Assembly: GCA_900088475.1 (NCBI GenBank) | Contig: FLMG01000914.1 | Location: forward strand, 21,577-46,645 | Direction: 5' to 3' | Source: Hyphochytrium catenoides | Taxonomy: Eukaryota; Sar; Hyphochytriomycetes; Hyphochytriales; Hyphochytriaceae | DNA: 25,069 nucleotides | In this document: positions 11,838-20,240 of the stretch, piece after piece | How positions within the stretch are numbered: the stretch's first letter is position 1 | Layout of the letters: each line of letters starts with the position of its first letter | Program-made: the position numbers and the translations under genes | The notes under the pieces: generated by a model | Databases searched by the model: none | Told to the model about the DNA's origin: nothing | The model's input: the letters and a program-made list of their open reading frames with translations, nothing else

Positions 11838-12233
11838 TCTGTCTCTCTCTCTCTCTCTCTGGCAGAGCGTATATCCTTGACAATGCTAGGGTTTGACCGC
11901 TGTCTCTTTATGATCGCTACTAGCGATGTGCGGCCCCAGGTTCTCGCTCTAAACCCGAACACGAATGTCAAAGAGATCTCACGAATCGTAAGCGAAAGAT
12001 GGAAGGCGGCCGGAGAGGAAGAGCGATCCAGGTAGAAGAGTCTTCTCCATGCTCTCTCTCCTGTCCATTCTTCTCTCTCTCCACCCCATCCTTCTCTTTT
12101 TGTCTGTCTTGGCTGGTTGGGCTTCTGGCTCATGTCGGGCGGCTTACTCTCTAGGTACCAAGCCCTCGCTATGGCTGAGAACAAGAAGCGATTGCATGAG
12201 GTGCAGAGTCAGGCAGAGAGTCAAGGATCGTAA
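8413..12233 (+). CDS. SNF5/SMARCB1-type subunit fused to a C-terminal HMG box, 13 exons
   Basis: Exons: 8413-8431, 8570-8654, 9078-9132, 9453-9553, 9797-9929, 10128-10220, 10611-10673, 10812-10880, 11171-11224, 11304-11396, 11500-11663, 11924-12031, 12155-12233. They total 1,116 nt (371 residues), phases agree throughout, and it ends at TAA. The SNF5 domain's two repeats are plain: LVPIFLDLVLD...HFSWN...MTPEKFAAGLVDDL (about 65-131) and LHPIRLNLRV...DQFEWDLS...DPERFASGMCRDL (about 142-206). A C-terminal piece, ARRWSPHLHYLNRGELVAAE, matches the SMARCB1 tail region (DADQWCPLLETLTDAE). After a Ser/Pro/Gly linker comes an HMG box (about 291-362): KKYPAAFKPVNSFLLFS, then NPNTNVKEISRIVSERWK and EEERSRYQALA. 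SNF5 is a core subunit of SWI/SNF-type nucleosome remodellers, and HMG boxes bind bent DNA. The first two exons are the least certain. A fusion with a separate downstream HMG gene is unlikely because the linker and box share one exon. Confidence 0.85.
11790..11834. repeat. (CT)n microsatellite in the HMG-box intron
   Basis: About 22 CT units in the intron (11664-11923) that interrupts the HMG box between FLLFS and DVRPQ. It is one of the longest intronic CT tracts in the SNF5-HMG gene. Confidence 0.9.
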
Positions 12234-12471
12234 GGAGGAACAACTCCTCGTAGCAGCCGCTCTTTTCCTTCTACATCTCGAGGTCAGCAGGGAGAAGATG
12301 GAAGCATAAAGGCATAGAATCGGACCGGAGCAGCAGAAAATATGGAGTGGGGCAAGTCCCTGATAGTCTGTGGTCAACTGGTATCTCTCACCCCAGCGCT
12401 TGGCTGCTCTAACAGCAGCCGCGCTGGTTGTCAAACGCCTCATCTGGGATGAAGACTCTAGTAAGAGAGAC

Positions 12472-12474
<3 letters not shown>

Positions 12475-12512
<38 letters not shown>
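12475..12512. repeat. (GA)n microsatellite
   Basis: A pure GA tract in the spacer between the SNF5-HMG stop codon (12233) and the exon chain upstream of PrimPol. Confidence 0.9.
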
Positions 12513-12514
<2 letters not shown>

Positions 12515-12757
12515 ATGGATGAAAGGGTTATAGGCTCTTCTCGCCAACCCCTGCGGGTACGGATCTCATATCCCCTCTTCTTCTCCGAGGCCTGTACTAA
12601 GTACAGTTGGAGAAGTCGTCTCGTGGTCAGTCATTGGAAATGTGATTAGTTGGCCTCCCTGCTTAGAGGCTAATAAAAGAGCGCTCTCGTCCTCTATCTC
12701 CTGTCGCCAACGACCCCTGCTATTGCTATTCAGATCCACAGCCACCTGACCCGATAG

Positions 12758-14045
12758 CCAGCCTCTAAGCCAACGGCCCTGTACTTCGTATCCACGTTTG
12801 CTGAGCCTCTCACTTCGCCTGTGAAGACCGCCAGGAACGTTAGTAGAGCGAAGAAGGTGACAGTGTCCGCCCATTGGCCGATTCTCCAGTTGAGAGCCGA
12901 GAAGCCGAGAGCCATCATCGGCAATGTCGTGCCTTTTCGGAGATTTATTTTCTCAATGACAGAGCTCAATCCCCAGCATTCAGAGTTCTGAAGTTAAGCC
13001 GCTAACGGACATCCTCGGCCGCTTGGCGCGCGTTGCGTGGGTTTTTGAATTATGGGAAGGACAGAGCGTGACAGTCGCTGTTCCAGGCGTTCTGAGGACC
13101 ATGCAGAGACCTCCAGTTCTTATTGAGGCTGCTGCTCTGTCGCAGTGTATGTCTATAGTCTATAGGTCAGTGCTATGCGCCGGTCCAAGGGACATCGAGG
13201 CAGCAGACTTGATGGGCGCAGGTTAGGAGGGTAGACACCGCGGGCTGTGCATCCCCCGCGCCCTGCTTCCCATGTTACGAAGAGAAGCTTTCTGAAGATT
13301 CGACAGGCAAACTGAGGCTCCCTCAATAGGAAGGGGAAGCGTAACAGTTCTGGTGATGCAGACCCCTCAGGCAGAGCGACCAGGGTCAGGTGGGCCGTGC
13401 GTCGTCTGCGCCATTGAGGCGCCTCTGTGGATTCTGCCATCCCCGCCTCTGCACCCCAAGACCTGCTTAGTAAAGAAGACGGAGAGCACAGCAGATGGCT
13501 GGGACTATCAGCAGCTTGCCCTCTCCTGGCTGGCAGCCCAAATGCCGAAGTCAGATGTCAATGGGAGCTCTTGTACCTCCTGGACAGGAGGAGAGAATGC
13601 AGCGCTCACCTTGCACGAGACAGACCTAGAGCTGGGCAACCTGCTGATAGTTCAAGAAGGAGCGGAGTATGAGCTGAGAGAGGCACACCTTCGAGGCTGC
13701 TGTCACATAGAGTATCCACTAAGAGAGACGGCACAGCAGAGAGAAGGCATGGAGAAGCGCAGCGCAGTATGCTTCCTCGTAGAGAGGGAGAAGGAGGACG
13801 TCTTTTTCCCTGGCACGCCACTCTCTCCCCAGTCTCAGGGCCTTGTGAGCTCTCAGGATTGTGAGAAGGACGAGATTAGGAGGAGCCACTGGTGCTTGTT
13901 GCTAAGTGGGCTGAGCTTTGAATCCGCTAAGACATTGATGGACGGACTGCGAATGTACTTCCCTCACCTCTCTCTCTCTTCTTGCCTACTCACGTCTCCT
14001 GTTCCGCATCACCCTTCCTCGCTATCTTGCCCTCCGGACCGACAG
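12758..14045 (+). CDS. Putative exons of unknown function, frame-continuous with PrimPol
   Basis: Three exons chain with matching phases: 12758-12856 (to a GAAGAAG|GTGACA donor), 12963-13221 (after TCAATGACAG) and 13348 onward (after GTAACAG). The third runs open, without a stop, directly into the first PrimPol exon ending at 14318. Together they encode about 350 residues ahead of the ATG at 14046. Visible pieces include DILGRLARVAWVFELWEGQ, ELREAHLRGCCHIEYPLRE and HWCLLLSGLSFESAKTLMD; the last stretch looks like the end of a compact alpha/beta or PH-like fold, which is only an impression. I recognise no family. It is either an N-terminal extension of PrimPol or a separate gene. On the opposite strand 12730-12969 is also open with a hydrophobic segment, so the strand assignment of the first exon is not secure. 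Confidence 0.4.
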
Positions 14046-14418
14046 ATGGACAGCCAGTCTTCGTACGACGTTCCAAGATACTTCTCTTCTCCTGATCAAG
14101 AAAGAAAGCCTCTTAAACGGCCGAGGATGGCCATTAGCCCCGCCAAGTTCTATACTTCGCCGCCTACCTCTTCAGGTCCCTCTCTTTCTCGACCCAGTCA
14201 GGCGCTGCAGTCTTGGCAGAGACGGATGGAGCTGCTGAAGTCCATTCTGAGGAGGATGCCAGGCGGAGGGCCCAGTGTGGGACCTTTAGAGAGGACGAGT
14301 CAGTCTTTTCCCAAGCAGGTCCTGCACACCATCATCTTCATCTCTTTCATCTGTCACATTCAGGTGGTTCTGTCGTCTGTCATAACCATGAAGTCTTCTT
14401 ACATTCTAGTCCTCATGT

Positions 14419-14464
<46 letters not shown>

Positions 14465-17400
14465 GCTCAAGAGCTCTCTTGATCTCTCCCTCTTGACCTT
14501 TCCCCAGCTTTTAACTTTCAGGTTCGGTCCTACATTCTTTCAGTCTCTCTACTCTTCGCTTTTGCTCGAAAGCTACTCTTGCTGCTTAGATCCACTGTTG
14601 TACTCTTCCAACCTTTAACACTCTGGCTGCTCCCCACAGTCCATGGCCTTCGACTACTTGGACTCTCTCGTACGGTCGGCTGCCGCAGAGGGCAGGCCCT
14701 CAGAGGACCTTCGAGTCTTCTGCTTTGAGACGCCGTTACATGGGAAGCGGCGCTTTCTAGTATGCGAGATCGGGGCTTTCCTCTGTCAGGTGAGAACTTG
14801 ACCAAGGTTCTCGCAGCCAGTGATTGCCTTCAGGGACGAAGCTTCCCGTCGATTGTCGGTGGAGTTCGCTCTGTTTCTCTCCCTTTTTTGTTTCTTGTCT
14901 ACTGCTCTTGGCAAGCCCTTCACCGTCTATTCTCCCCGCTGTCACTTCTTCCTCCAGCCGTCCAATCGCCCATCCAGCGCTTAACGTTTGACCTGCAGTA
15001 TGCTTCTATGCCTGCAAGCTATCGACACGTATACGAGATTGTACGGGAGGGCACACCTTGTCGGCTATACTTCGATATGGGTGAGAGAAAGAGAGAACAG
15101 CCAAACAGTTGACACTGATGTACTTAAATTGCTGTATCTTTCTCCCTTCTTTGACTTAGAGTTTGATCGCTCCCTCAACCAGGCGAGAGATGAAGACTTA
15201 CTAGTCTCCACGTGGCTCTCCCTGGTTGGATCACACCTCCTGCGGTCTTTTGGAGTGACTCTGAGAGAAGAAAACGTGCTCCAGTTGGACTCTTCTACTT
15301 CCACCAAGTTCAGTCGTCACCTCATAGTAAGTGGCAGTAGATAGGATGTCACGTTACGAGGGTCAGATGCTGAGGACAGAGGTCTAGCGGAAAGACGTCT
15401 TTCCTTGTATTAGATAGGAGAGGAGCAAAGACAGTGACTATCATCGTTTTTCCTTTTCTGAACCTCAGATCGACATGGACGGAGCTCTTTTCAAGGACAA
15501 CCTGCACGCCGGACAGGTGCGCCTCACAGAGCATAGCTCTGTTGATTCCCTAGGGCCTGTGATCTCATTGTCTGCCCCACGATAACTCGGTGTCTCTTTT
15601 TCTTTCTCTCTCTCCTCTCTGTCTTTCTTTCTGTCTCAAACCTCTCTCTAGTTCTTCCTCTTCTTGCTCGTTACCCTGTCATGATCTTACTTATTCTCTC
15701 ATCCCGGGCTCCAGTTTGTAAGGGAGATCGTATACGAGCTAAAGGATAGGGTAGCCCAAGATGACTCCAGTGTCCCAACGGAGAGAGAAGAGACTGGGAA
15801 CACTTCAGACTTGAAATCTCTCTGGGTCACTTGCTCTGACAACCAGCAGCGCTTGTTGGTGGACCTGGGCGTCTACACTAGGTAAGGGATATTTTAGGAC
15901 AGGAAGGGTTTCATTGACAGAAAGAGAATGAGAGAAGGAATACGAGATAAGGAGGAACAGGCAAGAATCAGGAAACAGGAAAATGAAACCTGGAAGGAGA
16001 CGTTGAGAGAGACACTGAAAAAAAAACAGAGATTGAACGAGATGGAAGGAAAGCAAGAAGTCAGTACTTTCTTCACCGCCTCCTCATGCCTAACTTAAAG
16101 ATATCTGTAGGAATCGAGCCTTTCGCCTTCCTTATTCTTCAAAGTACGGCAAGCAAGCTTTCCTGCTCCCCATGCCTTTGTCGACGCAGAAGAGCTTCAT
16201 CAGTTTATCTTTTAAGGAGATTGTCCTTCGGGCACTTGTCTGCCCCTGTGGCAGGACAGCGCGAGGTAGCAGTGCGAAGCGTGTTAGCTGCGACGGAGGG
16301 AAGCGCGGGAGTAGGGAGGAGGATAGAGAGGACAAGGAAAGAGGCGGCCAAGAGAGAAAGGAGGAAGAGATTGGAAAGCACGGGGCTTCAGGTATCTCCC
16401 TTATCAACAGAAGAGGGAGAGAGTGGGACAGCGAAGGAGATAGACAGAGGGAAAGGGAGGGAATAAAGAGGGTGAAAGACAGAGAATGGAGAGATAAGGC
16501 AACGACCAGGCGGACAAAGCTGAATCTCTTATGTGAATGCACTGGAGGCAAGGATCGAGGGATGATGTCTAGCTCTTCTCTCTCTCGCTCTCTCTCTTCT
16601 CTCTCTCTCTCTCTCTTTCTCTCTCCTGGGATGTTGAAAACAACGGCTCCTAGTAGGTTCTAACAATTGTCCCTCGTCAGGCGAGGGACAACAAGTTGCC
16701 AGCCACCTTCTATGTATGAGACAATTGGACTTGAAAACCACTCGAGAGCTAGGGGCACTGCCCGGCGACCCGGAGACCTACTGCGCTTCGTACAGGAGAG
16801 ACGGGGAAGAGAGAAGATCCGCCGGGCAGCGCTTGTCTCCGCCCTTGCTTTCTTTCTCCCAATATAGTCAGGAGTACCGGGCGGGTCAGGTGCCAGTGAC
16901 ATCCTCTTCTTTTGGCAGCTCAAAGTCTCCCTTCCCGATGGTTGATGACTTCATTGAGTACCTCATCACAAGAGGAACTGTGAAGGTAAACCATGCGGTC
17001 CTCTTTCGTGGCTTACACCCCGCTCTCTCTTTCTTTCTCTCTCAGCCTCTCTACCCTTTCGTTTGGTGGTCTCTATGCCCTCCGACTAGCCCTGGTATCG
17101 CTCTCTCTCATACTCCTTCCATTCCTCTCCATCATCTTCTCTTTCTCTCTCTGTCTGTCTGTCATGTAGGGTGAGATCCGCTCCTGGTCCCTCTCTGGCG
17201 CCGGAGTGCAGCAGCGCCTGACATACAGCATCCTTCACTATCGATATTGCCATAACATTGGCAGGCACCATAAAAGCAACAACATCATCCTCGTGGTGGA
17301 CCTGCAGGCACTTCTCTTCTATCAAAAGTGCCTAGACCCCGACTGTAGAGAGGTCGATTATCGGTAAAAAGCGGAGCAATAGGGCTCTCTGCTTCCCATG

Positions 17401-17605
17401 GTTTTTCTTTCCCTCGAATTGACCCCTAGATCCCCACTCGTCTCCACTTGAGACTCAGTCTTTCTCTGTTCTATGTCTAAGACATCGGTTCCGTCCTTTC
17501 AGGTCCCCACCTACGAAGCTTCCGGACGAGGTGGTGGCGGCTCTCACGGAGTATTTGGCTTTCCTTTCTTCTGACTCTACGAGTCTAGCAGAGAGAGATT
17601 CCTGA
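14046..17605 (+). CDS. PRIMPOL: PrimPol-like primase-polymerase (AEP family), multi-exon
   Basis: Exons: 14046-14318 (may begin further upstream), 14640-14789, 14999-15080, 15160-15326, 15469-15516, 15715-15881, from 16111, [unresolved], 16919-16985, 17170-17363, 17503-17605. PrimPol reprimes stalled forks and bypasses lesions in nucleus and mitochondria. AEP motifs are complete. Motif I is CRLYFDMEF with the DxE metal ligands (about 167/169 from this start). Motif II is KFSRHLI (SxH), and motif III is LLVDLGVYTRNRAFRLPYSS with the third Asp. The C-terminal UL52-like zinc motif is intact: YCHNIGRHHKSNN...YQKCLDPDCRE. The middle from ALVCPCG to KSPFPMVDDF is unresolved, because several frames are open between 16230 and 16918. 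An ATG at 14046 opens MDSQSSYDVPRYFSS, but the frame continues upstream, so the start is uncertain. The segment SFPKQSMAFDYLDS corresponds to the family's N-terminal helix. Confidence 0.9.
14417..14461. repeat. (CT)n microsatellite in a PrimPol intron
   Basis: A pure CT tract of about 22 units in the intron 14319-14639. This intron has no stop in the exon's frame, so an unspliced reading would wrongly extend the protein with an SLSLSL segment. Confidence 0.9.
16231..16918 (+). other. Unresolved segment inside PrimPol
   Basis: The reading frame of the motif III exon runs through ALVCPCG and then becomes Arg/Glu/Lys-rich to about 16560. A second frame is also open across 16255-16390 and ends at a CTTCAG|GTATCT donor. 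A CT tract (16578-16622) and a hairpin follow, then another open stretch (16692-16858). The next secure exon starts at 16919 and needs a phase-2 donor upstream. In plant and animal PrimPols about 40-60 residues of weakly conserved sequence lie here, so at least one exon is missing from my model. Confidence 0.55.
16667..16691. repeat. Perfect 10-bp hairpin near a PrimPol splice region
   Basis: TTGTCCCTCG, a 5-base loop TCAGG, then CGAGGGACAA form a perfect stem. It follows the CT tract at 16578-16622 and precedes an AACAAG that could serve as a 3' splice site. Confidence 0.7.
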
Positions 17606-17629
17606 ACCTTCATCATCTCTCTAATCCCT

Positions 17630-18172
17630 GTAGAGCTCACCCTCCAAGGCTAGACATGGGCTACTGCGAAAGGCTAGCGTCCTCCATTAAACCGCAATCT
17701 CTCGGCGATTGACCAGCGGACAACGACAGACCTAACGAGGGTTATCAGGAGGGAAGGGAGGGAAATGTCTATACAGAGCTATCACAGACGAAGAAGATGA
17801 TGGCTTGAATCATACCTATTCACCGACAATTAATACTTTTAAAAGGTGGCATAATGTACACTAGAACCTGGAGGATGGTGACTGCAAAGGCTGCAAGTCA
17901 TCAGCCAGATAGCGTTCCTATGGGCTTACATACTGGGACAGAAGAGAGACAGAATGGCACCTTCTCTCTCTGAGTAACGCCGCCCATCATCTCATTAAAA
18001 GTCGACACATATCCGAGGCAGCTATGGCCCATCTTCGGCCGTCTTGGTGGGTCGCCTAGTGAACAAAGGTGAAAGGGAAGAAAAATAGATAAGGAAATGC
18101 TACTTTGAACGACCAAAGCCCCTCTTCTCTCTTGGGACTCTGTTCTTTCCTCTCTTGCTTCGTAGTCCTCGA
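17630..18172. repeat. Dispersed direct repeat, copy A
   Basis: About 540 bp that is clearly homologous, in the same orientation, to 23345-23872, with scattered substitutions and small indels. The best-conserved block is around 17998-18045 (AAAGTCGACACATATCCGAG and onward to the GGCC), identical or nearly so in both copies. It begins about 25 nt after the PrimPol stop codon. On the minus strand a short frame is kept in both copies up to the same TGA (see findings). No terminal inverted repeats or target-site duplications are evident, so it is not classified as a transposon. Confidence 0.8.
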
Positions 18173-19080
18173 GCGAGCTTCGAACAACACTCGTTTGACA
18201 TAAAAGAGTACATAACCAAAATAGTAGGCTCCTGCCGCTTTCCGCTTAGAGCCTTTTTAGGACGCCCATAACTCTACTATGCGATCCATGCTTGTATGTG
18301 ATACACAGCGGTGGACGTTGGCGTCGTGTTGCCAGGAAGGAAGTCTCACTCTGCAACCGGAGATCATGCCACTGGGAGTTGAGCATGCTTTCATCAGATC
18401 TCGTCCTCCTCGTTTGAGGGGGAAGGAGAGGGTCAAACTCCATCGGGAAGCGCTTCTCTCTTAGATAAAAAGGAAAACGCCTCCTGGCCTTCGCCGTCCC
18501 CACTCAAGCTCTCCTTCTCCTCAAACGAGGAGGAGGCGGGCGGACCCTTCCTAGCATTGGCAAGACAAAAGAAGTAACGCGTCCTTTTCTTTGATGCATC
18601 GTCTCTCTTCGCTCTTATATTAACGTTTGTTACCCGTTGATTTCTTACTTCTCTTCGTGCAAGCTAGTAGACCTACCTTGTCTCCTCGATAAGGGCGAAC
18701 TCTATGGCCTGGTACTACTGAAGAGATGATCGCCGTAGGAGTACTAAGAGAAGAAGAAGAAGATAAAGAGTAGCCCCAAGACGACAAGAACAGAGATCTT
18801 TAAACGGGAGAAGCCGGCTGGTAAGAGCCTTCTCTTTAGATAGACTTGATATAAAGCATATATTTTGCATATATAGTATGGGGCACTTCCGCTCTGATCA
18901 CGTCATCATCGCCTCTGTACTCTCTCTTCTCTCTCCTCCGGTGTGATCCACCACGTTGAGTTTACCTTTCCTTCTTCTCCTTCCAACAAGCCCGAGGTAG
19001 GTGGAGCGGAGGGCCTCACGCTGCTGACCTATATCGCGTTTCTATAAGTGCTACGTTTATAGTAGAAAGCCTACCAAGCG
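18173..19080. other. Intergenic region without a supported gene
   Basis: Mixed composition, with few GA/CT tracts compared with the left part of the window. It contains an inverted repeat pair (18405-18419 and 18519-18533) and an AT-rich patch around 18848-18878. An 85-codon minus-strand frame (18246-18503) spans the inverted repeat but shows no recognisable feature. Confidence 0.45.
18405..18533. repeat. 15-bp inverted repeat pair
   Basis: CCTCCTCGTTTGAGG at 18405-18419 is matched by its reverse complement CCTCAAACGAGGAGG at 18519-18533, about 100 bases apart. It could be a long-loop hairpin or the ends of a small element; no flanking duplication was identified. Confidence 0.6.
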
Positions 19081-19760
19081 TTAATCTTCTAGACAGGCCT
19101 TAGGTACGGGGCGCGGTAGAGACTTAGGTAGGGGACGCGGTCGAGAGTTAGGTGCAGTGGAGGGCTTAGAAGGGCTCACTTCTTCTGCGAGTCGTCGTCT
19201 CACAACCCTATTGCCCCCGCCCTTCTCTGCGTCGGGGTTAAATGTGTACGAGACACTTTGGAGGCAGGGATGGGCAAAAGGCCAAGGGACAGCAGCGATA
19301 GCGCCACCAATATCCGTCCGTACCGTTGGCATCAAGGAGAATCTCTCCCGTTCCTGGGAACACCCTACGTGGCAATGAACCGAGGAAGGGATGTGAAAAG
19401 AACTCGGCAGTTGCGCCCGAATCTTCTTCTTTCTGTCGCTGTAGCGGGGCTCCATAGCTTAACATTCGGAGAATACACCTCTAGCTCCCTGTAGTACGAT
19501 AGAAGGACATCGTCTTGAAGAACCTCTTTCCAGCATGCATTGGCAGTACGTGGCGGCTGGCATAGATACCGTTCAACCGGAGCATAGGACGAGAGCTTCC
19601 TCTTGCTTACGGGCGCTTCGAGGGCGCTTTCATAGAGAGCTCCTGCGGAACCGCTCTTTAGGGCTTGGGGAAGCTGTTCAGGAGCCGCAGTAGCTGTGTA
19701 AGGCTGAACTGAGAAGAGCGCAGAGATGAGAAAGAGCGACAGAGAAGATAGGGTGTTCAT
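19081..19760 (-). pseudogene. Small secreted Cys-containing protein, paralogue S1, frame-disrupted
   Basis: The ATG at 19760 opens a signal peptide (MNTLSSLSLFLISALFS, then a likely cleavage near TATAAPEQ). The mature protein follows with RYLCQPPRTANACWKEV. The frame is lost after LWSPATATE at about 19430, resumes in another frame as RRVFPGTGEILL...YRCCPL, and shifts again at about 19285 into HPCLQSVSYTFNP...VPKACLED and a stop at 19081. Comparison with S2 (21834-22510) shows the second break is one extra base in a CCTTTTG run. The first is a one-base loss, or equivalent, in a GA-rich run. Conserved cysteines (YLC, AC, CC, HPC, final C) suggest a disulfide-bonded extracellular protein. The family is unrecognised. 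Breaks in low-complexity runs could be sequencing errors rather than decay. Confidence 0.75.
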
Positions 19761-19950
19761 GGTAGACTTTTGCTTGCTTGCAGGAAATCTTTCTCCCCTG
19801 GTCCTCTGAAGTTTGGACCTGTGGTTTCCCTTCTGCTCTCAGGTCTGGTGGCGCGGTAGAATGCTGCTGTGGCTGTCGGGCGAGTGTCCGGCGCTTGAGG
19901 ATTCAGAGGAATGTTGCCGAATGAGAGGTGTGAAGGCAAAGGAGCGGCAG
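19761..19950 (-). promoter_or_regulatory. Upstream region of S1, conserved with S2
   Basis: Read on the minus strand, this is similar to 21645-21833 upstream of S2. Shared blocks include AACATTCCTCTGAA, CAAGCGCC and GGAGAAAGA shortly before the ATG. The duplication therefore carried promoter or 5' UTR along with the gene. No individual element can be assigned. Confidence 0.5.
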
Positions 19951-20198
19951 AGGGAAGGGGGAAAGTCCATTAGAGAAAGCTAAGAAAGCGCAAATAAGCC
20001 CTTCTTCTTCTTCTTCTCTGTAAGCGAGGAGGAGGACGAAAGGATTGCAGAGAGGGAAGGACAGAGGAAGGATGCAGCAAGGAGGACCAACAACAAGGAA
20101 GTAACTCTGATAAAAGCCACGGACAGACAGGGCGAAAGAGAAGAAAGAGACCGACAGGGAGGAGTGCACTTGCTAGGGAAGCCGTGGCTGAAGAGTAG

Positions 20199-20240
<42 letters not shown>

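Noticed and set aside
14319-14618. Extension of the PrimPol exon to a stop at 14616-14618
   Set aside because: A good donor at 14319 and an acceptor at 14639 join FPKQ to SMAFDYL as in the PrimPol family; the extension is CT-repeat intron sequence.
16132-16551. A 139-codon minus-strand Leu/Ser-rich frame
   Set aside because: It is antisense to the PrimPol motif III exon and the following purine-rich stretch, with no recognisable feature.
17630-18172. Copy A as a degraded 3' end of a third phosphatase gene
   Set aside because: Homology with copy B stops at about the phosphatase stop codon; sequence beyond 18172 does not resemble the phosphatase coding region.
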